A stretch of DNA of 13,255 bases from an uncultured Oscillospiraceae bacterium (GCA_900752445.1 CAADVN010000206.1:1-13255), one strand, 5' to 3'; shown: positions 1 through 7,659, numbered from the stretch's first letter. Numbers and translations are program-made. Notes: a model not told the origin generated them from the letters alone.

Positions 1-4
1 CCCG

Positions 5-634
5 CTAGGTGGGTTGCCAGCGGGCTTTGAGGGGGTCGTAGGGCGGGTCGCCGCCGGCGGAGACGGCGCTGCCTGCGCTGCGCCGGGCGTTTTCGCGCTC
101 GCGGCGCTCGCGCTCGAGTTCGGCGCGCAGGCGGGAGAGCTCCGATTCGCGCTCCGCGGCCTCGCGGCGAGAGAGATGGGCGGCGTAGGCGTCGGTGAGG
201 CTGACGCCGCGCCTGACCTCGTCCCAGACCTCGGCGGGTATGGCCTCGCGGTCCGAGCGGAGCCTGGATGCGGCCTCGGGGAAGGCCTTCACAAAGCTCT
301 CGCACTCGCGGCGGCGGCGCTCCTCGGGGCTGACCTCGCCCGTGCCGCCGGAGCGCAGGGACTCTATCTGCCGGCTGGCGTCGCCGAGCTTCCCGCGGAT
401 GCGGTCATAATCCATGCCCTTTTGCGCGAGGGCAATGAGCTCCTCGCGGCCAACGCTCCGGGTCTCGCCGAGGTGCCGGAGCGTGAAACTCTCGGCCTCT
501 GCGGGCTTTTCGGGCTTGGCGTTCATGGCCGGTTCGGCCTCGTCGACGACGCCGCGCATCATTTCGGCGACGTCCACTTTCCATTCGCCGGCTTCCGAGA
601 CGGCGGCGCCTTGCTGCACGTTCATTTCTTCCAT
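5..634 (-). CDS. Phage scaffold-like head protein
   Basis: This 209-residue, highly charged protein is probably the scaffold that guides capsid assembly. The call rests on composition and position, because I recognise no catalytic motif. Residues 1-48 are acidic and Ala/Glu/Pro-rich. Residues 49-86 hold a compact segment (SFTLRHLGETRSVGREEL followed by KGMDYDRIRGKL) of a kind I recall from small head proteins of clostridial prophages. Residues 150-190 are an Arg/Glu-rich predicted coiled coil. The tail is a Gly/Ser linker followed by a short DPPYDPLKARW segment, which resembles the coat-binding tail of scaffolds. It starts at ATG 634 with AAAGGAG six bases upstream, 14 bases after the portal gene ends. 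The stop is TAG at 5-7, so the gene is complete. The major capsid gene would be expected just off the left edge. A minor head protein is the main alternative. Confidence 0.6.
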   Translation of the reverse strand: MEEMNVQQGAAVSEAGEWKVDVAEMMRGVVDEAEPAMNAKPEKPAEAESFTLRHLGETRSVGREELIALAQKGMDYDRIRGKLGDASRQIESLRSGGTGEVSPEERRRRECESFVKAFPEAASRLRSDREAIPAEVWDEVRRGVSLTDAYAAHLSRREAAERESELSRLRAELERERRERENARRSAGSAVSAGGDPPYDPLKARWQPT

Positions 635-648
635 GGCGCGCTCCTTTC

Positions 649-2247
649 TCAGACAGCCTCGGCCGGCACGGCGTTTTCGGCGGCCCGGCGGGCGGTGATG
701 GCGTTGATGAGGCCCTGGCGGTCGGTGATATAGCCGTCGGGCACGCGCTCGAGATACTCGAGCACGTCGATATGCCCCTGAGCGAGCAGGTTGTCCATGG
801 TCTGCGTGGCGGCTATCTCGCTCCAGTAGGCGGCGGCGCCGACGTCGAGTTTCAGCCGCAGCGGCAGCTCGCGCAGGCTGGTAAAGTCGAACAGCACTGA
901 TATCTTGCCGTTGTCGGCGCGGGGCAGCTTGTCTCCTACAAAATTGAGGATCTCCTCGGAGACCTCTGCAACGGGATCTATCTCAGCCGGGCGCAGTCCA
1001 TAGCAGCTGCTCATAAAATCCATGTAGATACTGCCCAGGTCCTCTATGCTCTGATAGAGGTTCTGGCGCGTGATCTCGTTGGGTGTGGCGGCGGCGCGCT
1101 GCAGGGCGATGATGGCGGAGGTGTTGTCGGGCCTCGCCTCGCCGAGGGCGACGCTGGTAGCGCCGAGGTTCGTCTGAGTGAGGCTCTGCGTGAGCTCGAT
1201 GAACTGCGCAATCTGCGGGGATATCTGCGCGGGGCCGAGCACGCGGGCCACGTTGTCCACGCCGCCGCCGTTGACGCCGATGGCTCGGCCTATGCCATTG
1301 TCCCAGCGCGGTATGCGTGTCTTGTCGTAGACTATTTTGGGGTAGGCCGTGGCCATGAGGGATATCATGCTCATGGCGAAGAGCTTGTTGATGTAGATCT
1401 GGTTCGGGATGAGGCCCGTTATCATGGCCTGGCCGTGGTAGCTGTCTTGGACATAGTCCCAGCAGAGCCAGGTGACGGGGTAGAGCTTGAGGCCCAGGTC
1501 CCAGGGCTCGCGTATCATGACGCCGCGGGAGCACTCGCAGCCCCAGACGGTGCCGGTCTTCTCGTCCTTCCAGAGCCGGAGTATGACGGTGGTCTTCTCG
1601 CCCGTGTCCTTGTAGGCGTCCATGAGCTGCTCGTCTGTGTCCTCCTTTATGGCCTGCCAGTCGGCGCAGCCGAGGCGCCGGGCGCGCTCGCGGAGCGAGT
1701 TTGTCATCTCGCGGCGCTTTATGAGGATGTAGGGCTGGCTCTGGACGTTGCGGTCGGCGGTGTTGCCGAAGCCTATGCGGGTGTTCTGGACGACCTCGGT
1801 GACGATGGCGCCGCGCTGTCCGTCACCTGCGTCGGCCTCGGGGTCCCACCAGGTGTAGGTGGCGCCGTCGCCGTCAACGGCTGCGTTGCGCATGTACTCC
1901 TTGAGCAGCCAGGGCAGCTTGTTGCGCTCGAAGAGGGCCTCGAACTCGGCGTTTATGACGTCGGAGGCCCGCCTGAGGCCCCGGTCGCCCGCGCCAGAGG
2001 GCAGGGGAGAGCACTTGAGCTTGAGCTTGTCGCTGGTGATGGAGGCGACGGTGAAGAGCGTGACGCGCTTGAGGAAATTGAACTGCGGCGTGGGCAGGCC
2101 GTTGGACTCGACGCCCTCCCACTGCTTGCCGATGAAGAAGTTCTCGTTCACGCGGACGGTGTCGTCGAGCTGGATGCTGTCGTTATAGGCGAGCATCTTC
2201 TCGTATTCACGCCAGACGGCGTCGGCACTGAGCTCTTTCGGTCTCAT
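649..2247 (-). CDS. Phage portal protein
   Basis: A 532-residue protein of the size and style of dodecameric portal proteins, which form the DNA entry channel at one capsid vertex and dock the terminase. Supporting features are its place directly after the large terminase and before a scaffold-like gene, an N-terminal segment with NENFFIGKQWEG and FNFLKRVTLFTVASITSD, a central SMISLMATAYPKIVYD stretch, and an acidic helical C-terminus (VLEYLERVPDGYI). I recall similar segments from clostridial prophage portals, but no single residue is diagnostic. The frame also opens at a TTG at 2253. I chose ATG 2247 because AGGAGG at 2255-2260 lies seven bases upstream of it. The preceding small gene stops at 2250, two bases before this start, so the two are probably translationally coupled. 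No frameshift is seen. A functional portal is likely if the rest of the phage exists. Confidence 0.85.
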   Translation of the reverse strand: MRPKELSADAVWREYEKMLAYNDSIQLDDTVRVNENFFIGKQWEGVESNGLPTPQFNFLKRVTLFTVASITSDKLKLKCSPLPSGAGDRGLRRASDVINAEFEALFERNKLPWLLKEYMRNAAVDGDGATYTWWDPEADAGDGQRGAIVTEVVQNTRIGFGNTADRNVQSQPYILIKRREMTNSLRERARRLGCADWQAIKEDTDEQLMDAYKDTGEKTTVILRLWKDEKTGTVWGCECSRGVMIREPWDLGLKLYPVTWLCWDYVQDSYHGQAMITGLIPNQIYINKLFAMSMISLMATAYPKIVYDKTRIPRWDNGIGRAIGVNGGGVDNVARVLGPAQISPQIAQFIELTQSLTQTNLGATSVALGEARPDNTSAIIALQRAAATPNEITRQNLYQSIEDLGSIYMDFMSSCYGLRPAEIDPVAEVSEEILNFVGDKLPRADNGKISVLFDFTSLRELPLRLKLDVGAAAYWSEIAATQTMDNLLAQGHIDVLEYLERVPDGYITDRQGLINAITARRAAENAVPAEAV

Positions 2248-2249
2248 AG

Positions 2250-2498
2250 TCAAACCTCCTCTCCGGGCCTGCGGCGCATATCGGCCTGGCCATAGCTGAG
2301 GATGCCGGCGAGGGCCTCCTCGAAGCGGCGCTGTTCACGCAGGGCGCGCTCGCGCAGCTCGTCGAGCCCGGCCTCGGGCGGGGCGGTTTCCGGGGCTCGG
2401 CAGTCCCCGAGCGCCTTGAGGCAGCGAGCGAGCGAAACAGCCGCCGCCACGCTGGACGCCGCGCAGACGAGCGCGGCAATGAGCAGAATGATCTCCAT
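2250..2498 (-). CDS. Small single-span membrane protein in the packaging module
   Basis: An 82-residue protein of unknown function. Residues 3-25 form one hydrophobic segment (IILLIAALVCAASSVAAAVS). After it come a Pro-rich linker and an amphipathic, Arg/Glu-rich helix at about residues 44-66 (LDELRERALREQRRFEEAL), and then a short tail containing ILSYGQADMRRRPGEE. The likely topology is a membrane anchor with a cytoplasmic helical domain. It starts at ATG 2498 with AGGAGG five bases upstream, 16 bases after the large terminase stops, and its TGA sits just before the portal ATG. Its own strong ribosome binding site and tight packing argue that it is a real gene. Short membrane-anchored reading frames at this place occur in related clostridial prophages, from memory and unverified. 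It might be a head-assembly accessory or a misplaced holin-like protein, and the sequence does not decide. Confidence 0.7.
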   Translation of the reverse strand: MEIILLIAALVCAASSVAAAVSLARCLKALGDCRAPETAPPEAGLDELRERALREQRRFEEALAGILSYGQADMRRRPGEEV

Positions 2499-2514
2499 GT
2501 TGACCTCCTGTATA

Positions 2515-3897
2515 TTAAAATTGCAGATAGCTCCTCTTGGGGTCGCCGCCGGTCATGAACTCGTCGTAATCCTCGAGCGGCTCGCCGTCGTCCTCACGCG
2601 AGGGCGCGGGCGCGGCGTTTTCGGCGGCGAGGGTGCGGCTGATGCAGTAGTAGCGCAGGGCGTCCACGCGGTGGGTGACGTCGTGCGGCTCGCGGGCGCA
2701 GTCGTTGGGGTCGCGCTCGTCGGCCTGGATGTCGCGCAGGTCCTCGATGGTCTCGCGGCAGCTCTTGAAGAGCATGAGCATGGGCTTTGCGTCCCCGCGC
2801 TTCGCCAGGGCCTCGCGCAGCAGCAGGTGGCCCTGCACCCTGTTGTTATCGGCCTTGACGATGGGTACGCCCGCGTCCATAAATATCTCTGCCATGGTGC
2901 GGCCCGTGTCCTTCTGCCTGTTCCACATGTCCGGCGGCGCAAAGGTGATCTCAATGCGCTCGCCGGGCAGGGTGTGGGAGAGCATGGCCTCGGCGGCCTC
3001 GCGGACTATGAGGCCGGGCGCGGAGTATTCGCGGTACATCCAGCTGCGGCCCTCCTCGTCCACGGCGAACCAGGCGCAGGCGAACATGTCAAGGCCGTAG
3101 TCGAAGGCCCTGTAGCGCTTCCAGGAGCCCGGGATGGGAAAGGGCTCGGCGAGGTTGCCGGTGCCGGAAAGCTCGGGGAAGTAGTTGCCGCCGAGCGTGT
3201 CCCACTCGCCGTAACGGTAAGCCCGGCGCAGGTTCTCCGGCATGGAGGCGAGCATGCGCACATAGGCGGGCGAGGAGCGCAGCAGCGCCGTGTTGTCCTC
3301 GACTGTGGCGGGGATGAAGACGTAGTTCTCGGGGTCCTCGCTGGCCTCGGGGTCGTCCGGGTCTTCGATGAAGTCGCGGTCTATGAACAGGCGCTTCACC
3401 CAGCGGTGCCCGACGCCGCCGGGGTTGCAGGTGACGTACATGCGCTTGGGAAAGTCGTTGACGCCGCGCAGCAGGCCGCCGAGGAACTGGAAGCTGCGCC
3501 AGGTGAACTGCGTCGCCTCGTCGATGAATATCCAGTCGTACTCCTGGCCGTTGTACTCCAGCTCGGAGGCCTCGCCGGCCCAGTGGCCGAAGTGGATGAG
3601 GCTGCAGTTTGTGAAGTAGATGGAGTGGAGCGAGCCGTTGTAGGAGCAGAACTCGGTGTTTATCATCTTGAGCATCGGCTCGATATGGTTCGACTGCAGC
3701 TCGGGATAGGTGCGGCGCAGGATGAGGATGCGGATGCCGGCGTAGTTGTAGGCGCCGAGCAGGGCCTTGGTGCGGACGGCCCAGGTCTTGCCGCCGCCCT
3801 TGGCCCCGCCGTAGGCGGTGTAGAGCTTGCGGCTTTGAAAAAACAGCTTCTGCTTGGGGTTGGCCTCGCCGGGGTCCCAGACGTATTCTCCCGTCAT
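2515..3897 (-). CDS. Phage terminase large subunit (packaging ATPase and nuclease)
   Basis: A 460-residue motor protein that pumps phage DNA into the procapsid and cuts the concatemer. The N-terminal ATPase has a Walker A motif GAKGGGKT at residues 31-38, a Walker B IFIDE at 123-127 with catalytic Glu127, and a coupling motif TCNPGG at 156-161. The C-terminal RNase H-like nuclease has Asp266 in RAFDYG as the first metal ligand and Asp412 in THRVDALRY as the last. A middle NNRVQGHLLLREAL segment, typical of the family, precedes the latter. The acidic C-terminal tail (about 435-452) may contact the portal. All expected motifs are present, so the protein looks active. Its ATG overlaps the stop of the small subunit gene by four bases (ATGA), which suggests coupled translation. 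The length fits the family. Confidence 0.95.
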   Translation of the reverse strand: MTGEYVWDPGEANPKQKLFFQSRKLYTAYGGAKGGGKTWAVRTKALLGAYNYAGIRILILRRTYPELQSNHIEPMLKMINTEFCSYNGSLHSIYFTNCSLIHFGHWAGEASELEYNGQEYDWIFIDEATQFTWRSFQFLGGLLRGVNDFPKRMYVTCNPGGVGHRWVKRLFIDRDFIEDPDDPEASEDPENYVFIPATVEDNTALLRSSPAYVRMLASMPENLRRAYRYGEWDTLGGNYFPELSGTGNLAEPFPIPGSWKRYRAFDYGLDMFACAWFAVDEEGRSWMYREYSAPGLIVREAAEAMLSHTLPGERIEITFAPPDMWNRQKDTGRTMAEIFMDAGVPIVKADNNRVQGHLLLREALAKRGDAKPMLMLFKSCRETIEDLRDIQADERDPNDCAREPHDVTHRVDALRYYCISRTLAAENAAPAPSREDDGEPLEDYDEFMTGGDPKRSYLQF

Positions 3898-4259
3898 TCT
3901 GCGGCCCCGCTTCCGACGCCCTCGAGCCGGATGATGAGGCGCTTTTCACCGCCTGTGCCGGCCTTGTCGGCGTATCCGCCGTTCTTCTCCTGCTTGAGCG
4001 CGTTCATGCAGCCCGTGGCCTTTCCGGATTCCGTGACCATCTGGTTTTCCAGCCAGTCCATACGCCGCAGCCGGGCACGCTCGAGCTCGTGCCTGAGCCT
4101 GTCGTCTGCGAACTGCCCTGAGTATTCCTCTTCCGTAAGGCCGAGCTCGAGCAGCAGGCCCGCCTCGGTCGGAAAGCGCCCCTCGGCCTCTCGCTCGGCA
4201 AAGTAGCGCTCTATGCCCTCCCTCAGGCGTTTTGCGGAGAGCTTTTTCCTGCTTGTCAC
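3894..4259 (-). CDS. Phage terminase small subunit
   Basis: A 121-residue protein that probably recognises phage DNA and hands it to the large terminase. The Lys/Arg-rich N-terminus is followed by helices with GLTEEEYSGQ (about 39-49), which could form the DNA-binding part, a charged helix ELERARLRRMDWLENQM at about 58-74, and a segment MNALKQEKNGGYADK. The C-terminus ends in a beta-like KRLIIRLEGVG tail, common in this family and thought to touch the large subunit. It starts at GTG 4259 with a GGGGG-type ribosome binding site upstream, and no ATG fits better. It overlaps the large subunit gene by four bases. It is the first gene of the phage unit, about 100 bases past the hppA terminator. 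Family assignment rests on size, order and the C-terminal tail, as the DNA-binding sequence itself is poorly conserved. Confidence 0.8.
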   Translation of the reverse strand: MTSRKKLSAKRLREGIERYFAEREAEGRFPTEAGLLLELGLTEEEYSGQFADDRLRHELERARLRRMDWLENQMVTESGKATGCMNALKQEKNGGYADKAGTGGEKRLIIRLEGVGSGAAE

Positions 4260-4282
4260 GGCTTCACCCCCTGTTGTCGGAC

Positions 4283-4310
4283 AATATACAGACTTTCGCG
4301 CTAATTGTAA
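4283..4310 (-). promoter_or_regulatory. Possible promoter of the phage packaging genes
   Basis: On the minus strand TTACAA (4305-4310) and TATATT (4283-4288) are separated by 16 bases. The -10 box is good and the -35 box is weak (3 of 6). A promoter is expected here because the hppA terminator lies upstream and the small terminase gene begins 24 bases beyond. An 11-bp palindrome TTGTCGGACAA at 4274-4284 overlaps the edge of the -10 box and could be an operator. This is inference from consensus matching only. Confidence 0.3.
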
Positions 4311-4360
4311 TACCTAAAACGAAAAATTTTTTTCTGCGATTTCCGAACAAACAAGGGCAC

Positions 4361-4398
4361 AAAAAAGCACCCGCCGGGGACTAAACCCCGGCGGGTGC
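4361..4398 (-). terminator. Intrinsic terminator of hppA
   Basis: A perfect 13-bp GC-rich stem joins 4367-4379 (GCACCCGCCGGGG) with 4386-4398 through a six-base loop. On the minus strand it is followed by six T residues (A6 at 4361-4366). It begins 43 bases after the hppA stop codon, so it should end that transcript and insulate the phage genes from it. Confidence 0.92.
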
Positions 4399-4440
4399 GC
4401 TAAAAATATCGGTTTTATTAAAAATGTGTTCCGAAAAAAC

Positions 4441-6573
4441 TCAGAAGAGGTGGACGTTTGCGATGACGGCGGAGAAGACGATGGAGACGGTGGAGCAGAG
4501 CTTGATGAGGATGTTGAGGCTCGGCCCCGAGGTGTCCTTGAAGGGGTCGCCCACGGTATCGCCTATGACGCCGGCCTTGTGGCAGTCGCTGCCCTTGCCG
4601 CCGTGGTGGCCGGCCTCAATGTACTTTTTGGCGTTGTCCCACGCGCCGCCGGAGTTGGACATGAAGACGGCCATGCCGAAGCCGCAGACGGTAGTGCCGG
4701 CCAGCAGGCCTACGACGCCCTCGACGCCGAGGATGAGGCCCGTGATGATGGGTACGATGACAGCCAGCAGAGCGGGCAGGACCATGGCGCGCAGCGCGCC
4801 GCTGGTGCAGAGATCGACGCAGCTCTCGTAGTCAGGCTCGGCCTCACCCTCCATGATGCCCGCTATCTCGCGGAACTGGCGGCGGACCTCGATGACGATA
4901 TGCTGGGCGGCCTTCTGCACGGCGCTCATGGTGAGCGCGCCGAAGACAAAGACCAGCATAGCGCCGACGAAGAGACCGACGAGGACGGCGGGGTTAGTGA
5001 CAGAGAGGTCGATCTGCGCGCCGCCCATGGCGCTCTCGGCGACCTCGACGTAGGAGACGAGCAGCGCGAGCGCGGTGAGCGCGGCGGAGCCAATGGCGAA
5101 ACCCTTGCCGGTGGCCGCGGTGGTGTTGCCGAGGGAATCGAGCGCGTCGGTGCGCTCGCGGACCTCCTCGCCGAGGCCGGACATCTCGGCGATGCCGCCG
5201 GCGTTGTCGGCGACGGGACCGTAGGCGTCGGTCGCGAGGGTGATGCCCAGGGTGGCGAGCATGCCGATGGCGGCGATGCCTATGCCGTATAGGCCGTTGT
5301 TGAAGGAAAGGGTGTAGGCCTCGGAGTTCGTCACGAGCGAGCCGCCGGAGGCGATGAAGCTGACGATGACCGCGACGCCGACGATGAGGATGGGCGCGGC
5401 GGTGCTCTTCATGCCGAGGGAGATGCCGCCGATTATCGTCGTTGCAGCGCCGGTCTCGGTCGCGTCGGAGAGCTGCTGCGTGGGCTTGTAGGTGTCGGAG
5501 GTGTAGTACTCCGTCACGTAGCCGATGGCGCAGCCCGCGGCGAGGCCGCAGAAGATGGAGACGAGGATGCCGACCCAGCTCGCGCCCTCGACGTCCTTCA
5601 TAACGTACCAGGTGAGGGGAATGCACAAGACGGCGCAGAGCGCGGCGGCGAAATAGGTGCCGGTGCGCATGGACTTGAGCAGCCCGCGCTGCGAGACCTT
5701 CTCGCCGGTCTTTATCATGAACGAGCCGATGAGCGAGCAGATGACGCCGACAACGGCGATGGCGATGGGCAGGAACATGCCGTTCCAGCCGTAGCCCGCG
5801 GATGCGCCGATGGCGAAGGTGGCGAGGATGGAGCCGACGTAGCTCTCATAGAGGTCGGCGCCCATACCCGCGACGTCGCCGACGTTGTCGCCGACGTTAT
5901 CGGCGATGGTGGCGGGGTTGCGCGGGTCGTCCTCGGGTATGCCTGCCTCGACCTTGCCGACGAGGTCGGCACCGACGTCGGCGGCCTTGGTGAAGATGCC
6001 GCCGCCCACGCGGGCGAAGAGTGCCGCGCAGGACGCGCCCATGCCGAACATGACCATCGTGTTGGCTATGGTCGTGGAGTCGCAGCCGAAGCCGTATTTC
6101 AAAATGAGGAACCAGACGGAGACATCGAGGATGCCGAGCCCCACGACGGTGAAGCCCATGACGGAGCCGGAGGAGATGGCGACGCGAAGGCCGCGGTTGA
6201 GGCTCTCGCTGGCGGCGTTGGCCGTGCGGGCGTTGGAGGAGGTGGCTATCCTCATGCCTATGAAGCCCGCGAGGCAGGAGTAGAAGCCGCCGGTCACAAA
6301 GGCGAAGGGCACGAACTTGGAGACGAGGCCCGCTCCGTTGTACAGAGGGACAAAGGCAAGCACGGCGAGCACGACCGCAATGATCGCAAAGATGATGCCG
6401 ACGGTCTTATATTGGCGCTTCAGATATGCGTTGGCGCCCTTGCGAATGGCCGCCGCTATCTTCTGCATGGTCGGCGTGCCCTCGGAATACTGCTTAACTT
6501 TTCTGGCCTGGGTGTAGGCAAAGAGCAGGGCGATAACCGCTCCTACAATGCCGATCCAGAAGAACTGTTCCAT
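4441..6573 (-). CDS. hppA: K+-dependent-type membrane pyrophosphatase (ion pump)
   Basis: A 710-residue integral membrane protein of about 16 spans that hydrolyses pyrophosphate and uses the energy to pump H+ and/or Na+ out of the cell. The signature DVGADLVGKVE is at 199-209, followed by Asp-rich substrate and Mg2+ sites DNVGDNVGD (225-233) and DAYGPVADNAGG (449-460), and the C-terminal SNSGGAWDNAKK and GDTVGDPFKDTSGPS segments. GNTTAATGKG (482-491) has Ala486 and Gly489 where K+-independent enzymes carry Lys and Thr, so it should need K+. Glu243 in ADLYESYVGS sits where Na+-pumping members carry the gate Glu, whereas plant-type proton pumps have GSYAE. The pumped ion therefore cannot be settled here, but Na+ is possible. 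ATG 6573 has AGGAG ten bases upstream. It is monocistronic, with its own promoter and terminator. Length and motifs are complete. Confidence 0.97.
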   Translation of the reverse strand: MEQFFWIGIVGAVIALLFAYTQARKVKQYSEGTPTMQKIAAAIRKGANAYLKRQYKTVGIIFAIIAVVLAVLAFVPLYNGAGLVSKFVPFAFVTGGFYSCLAGFIGMRIATSSNARTANAASESLNRGLRVAISSGSVMGFTVVGLGILDVSVWFLILKYGFGCDSTTIANTMVMFGMGASCAALFARVGGGIFTKAADVGADLVGKVEAGIPEDDPRNPATIADNVGDNVGDVAGMGADLYESYVGSILATFAIGASAGYGWNGMFLPIAIAVVGVICSLIGSFMIKTGEKVSQRGLLKSMRTGTYFAAALCAVLCIPLTWYVMKDVEGASWVGILVSIFCGLAAGCAIGYVTEYYTSDTYKPTQQLSDATETGAATTIIGGISLGMKSTAAPILIVGVAVIVSFIASGGSLVTNSEAYTLSFNNGLYGIGIAAIGMLATLGITLATDAYGPVADNAGGIAEMSGLGEEVRERTDALDSLGNTTAATGKGFAIGSAALTALALLVSYVEVAESAMGGAQIDLSVTNPAVLVGLFVGAMLVFVFGALTMSAVQKAAQHIVIEVRRQFREIAGIMEGEAEPDYESCVDLCTSGALRAMVLPALLAVIVPIITGLILGVEGVVGLLAGTTVCGFGMAVFMSNSGGAWDNAKKYIEAGHHGGKGSDCHKAGVIGDTVGDPFKDTSGPSLNILIKLCSTVSIVFSAVIANVHLF

Positions 6574-6630
6574 ACGTCCATCACTCCTAAAGATAAATAC
6601 TCAAGAGGCCGCATTCCCGGCCCTTTAAAT

Positions 6631-6659
6631 ATTCTAAACCAAGTCAGCGGATAAAGCAA
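6631..6659 (-). promoter_or_regulatory. Probable hppA promoter
   Basis: On the minus strand TTGCTT (6654-6659) and TAGAAT (6631-6636) are 17 bases apart, a sigma-70/SigA-type arrangement with a 5 of 6 match at -10. Transcription would start near 6624 and give a leader of about 50 bases. That leader contains a small GGCCG/CGGCC hairpin (6607-6622) ahead of the ribosome binding site at 6584-6588. The leader is too short for a typical riboswitch. Confidence 0.6.
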
Positions 6660-6873
6660 ATAAAAAGTACAAAAAAGCCCCGATATTTTCAGATATTTTC
6701 TCACGAAATGCACAAAACGTCTGTAATGTTTAGGATGTTCAAGACGGCTGAATCGTTGATTTTGACGATTTTCGCCTGTCGGCTGAGGCCCGGCGCTGGC
6801 TATAAAAACGGGCCTTTACAGCAGCTTCTGGCTGGTGTAATCTAATGGAAATAGGATTTGGAGGCAAAGGGAT
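6660..6873. other. Divergent intergenic region between hppA and the lipoprotein gene
   Basis: About 300 bases separate the two divergent starts, and this is the AT-richer part. No gene or RNA gene is recognised. It holds a tandem pair GATATTTTC at 6682-6690 and 6692-6700, an inverted repeat AATCGT/ACGATT (6751-6756 with 6765-6770), and a 7-bp stem AGGCCCG/CGGGCCT (6786-6792 with 6809-6815). A possible rightward -35 box TTTACA lies at 6815-6820, with weak -10 candidates TGTAAT (6836-6841, spacing 15) or TAATCT (6838-6843, spacing 17). The rightward promoter is a guess. GGAGG at 6860-6864 is the ribosome binding site of the next gene. Confidence 0.4.
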
Positions 6874-7659
6874 ATGAAGAAGAGGACAATTGCGCTGCTT
6901 ACGGCGCTGCTTACCTTGCTGCTGGCGGCCTGCGGTGCGCAGCCGGCTCAGCAAAGCGAGCTGCCCGCGCCGGTGGTCTCGGGCGGCGGGGCGGAACAGA
7001 CGCCGGAGCGGGAGCCGGAGCTGAGCCAGCAGCCCATACCCGGTTCGTCGGAAACGGACCTCTCCTACAGCGAGCTCTACCCGGCCTCGTCCACGGATAT
7101 GACCATGCTGCTGCCGTATTCGCTGGGCGAGGGCCTGGAGCTCATGCGCATAGGCAGCTACAGCGGCCTGAGCATAGACAAGGTCGAGCCTGAGCAGGTG
7201 AGGGACGTGTTCGCGGTGACGGTACGCAATTCCGGCGCGTCCGCGCTGGAGAGCGCGGCCTTCACGGTGACGACGAGCGAGGGCACGGCGAGCTTCACGC
7301 TGGAAAAACTGCCTGCGGGCGCCTCGGCGGACATCTGCGCGGCAGAGGGCGGCGACCTTGGCATAGGCGGCAGCTTCACCGGCGCAGAGCTCACGAGCGC
7401 CGTCTTCAGCGGAGTGCCGGGCCTTGACGGCCTTGAGTACGCGTACGAGGCGGGCAGCATTGCCGTGACGAATACCGGAGCGGCCATCGAGGGCGATATC
7501 GCTATCAGCTGCCGCATAAGGGGCAGTACGAACTACCTGGGCTCGGCGGCCATAGAGCTGAAGCTCGAGGGCGGTCTGGCCTCGGGCGAGACAAAGACGG
7601 TTGAGGCCCCGATATACAGCGGACTCGCGCTCGAGGCCGTGGACGCGAGGCAGTGTTAA
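6874..7659 (+). CDS. Lipoprotein of unknown function
   Basis: A 261-residue secreted lipoprotein. Residues 1-19 form a signal peptide (MKKR, then a Leu/Ala core) ending in the lipobox LAAC with Cys20 as the lipidated residue. Residues 21-65 are a low-complexity, Pro/Glu/Gln/Ser-rich linker, which suits a tether to the outer face of the membrane. The rest looks like two beta-rich modules, about 90-170 (VFAVTVRNSGASALESAAFTV) and about 180-261 (YEAGSIAVTNTGAAIEGDIA). Each has the pattern of an Ig-like fold in which a strand of the type VxVxNxG is followed by a Gly-rich turn. I do not recognise a named family, and no catalytic residues stand out. Three Cys remain after processing, including one at the very C-terminus. 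ATG 6874 has GGAGG nine bases upstream. The next gene starts 102 bases on with no terminator between. Confidence 0.8.
   Translation: MKKRTIALLTALLTLLLAACGAQPAQQSELPAPVVSGGGAEQTPEREPELSQQPIPGSSETDLSYSELYPASSTDMTMLLPYSLGEGLELMRIGSYSGLSIDKVEPEQVRDVFAVTVRNSGASALESAAFTVTTSEGTASFTLEKLPAGASADICAAEGGDLGIGGSFTGAELTSAVFSGVPGLDGLEYAYEAGSIAVTNTGAAIEGDIAISCRIRGSTNYLGSAAIELKLEGGLASGETKTVEAPIYSGLALEAVDARQC

Noticed and set aside
2302..4206. A 634-residue open frame on the plus strand opposite the terminase genes
   Set aside because: It lies antisense to genes with complete terminase motifs, has a low-complexity Ala/Val/Gly/Leu-rich composition, and no ribosome binding site. Long antisense frames are expected in GC-rich coding DNA.
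4341..4440. Near-repeat TTCCGAACAAAC (4341-4352) and TTCCGAAAAAAC (4429-4440) as possible attachment-site copies
   Set aside because: Only 12 bases with 11 matches in A-rich sequence, close together and flanking the hppA terminator rather than a whole prophage. Chance is likely.
6786..6820. Stem AGGCCCG/CGGGCCT as a terminator upstream of the lipoprotein gene
   Set aside because: The loop is 16 bases, only TTT follows, and no plus-strand gene lies upstream that would need to be ended.
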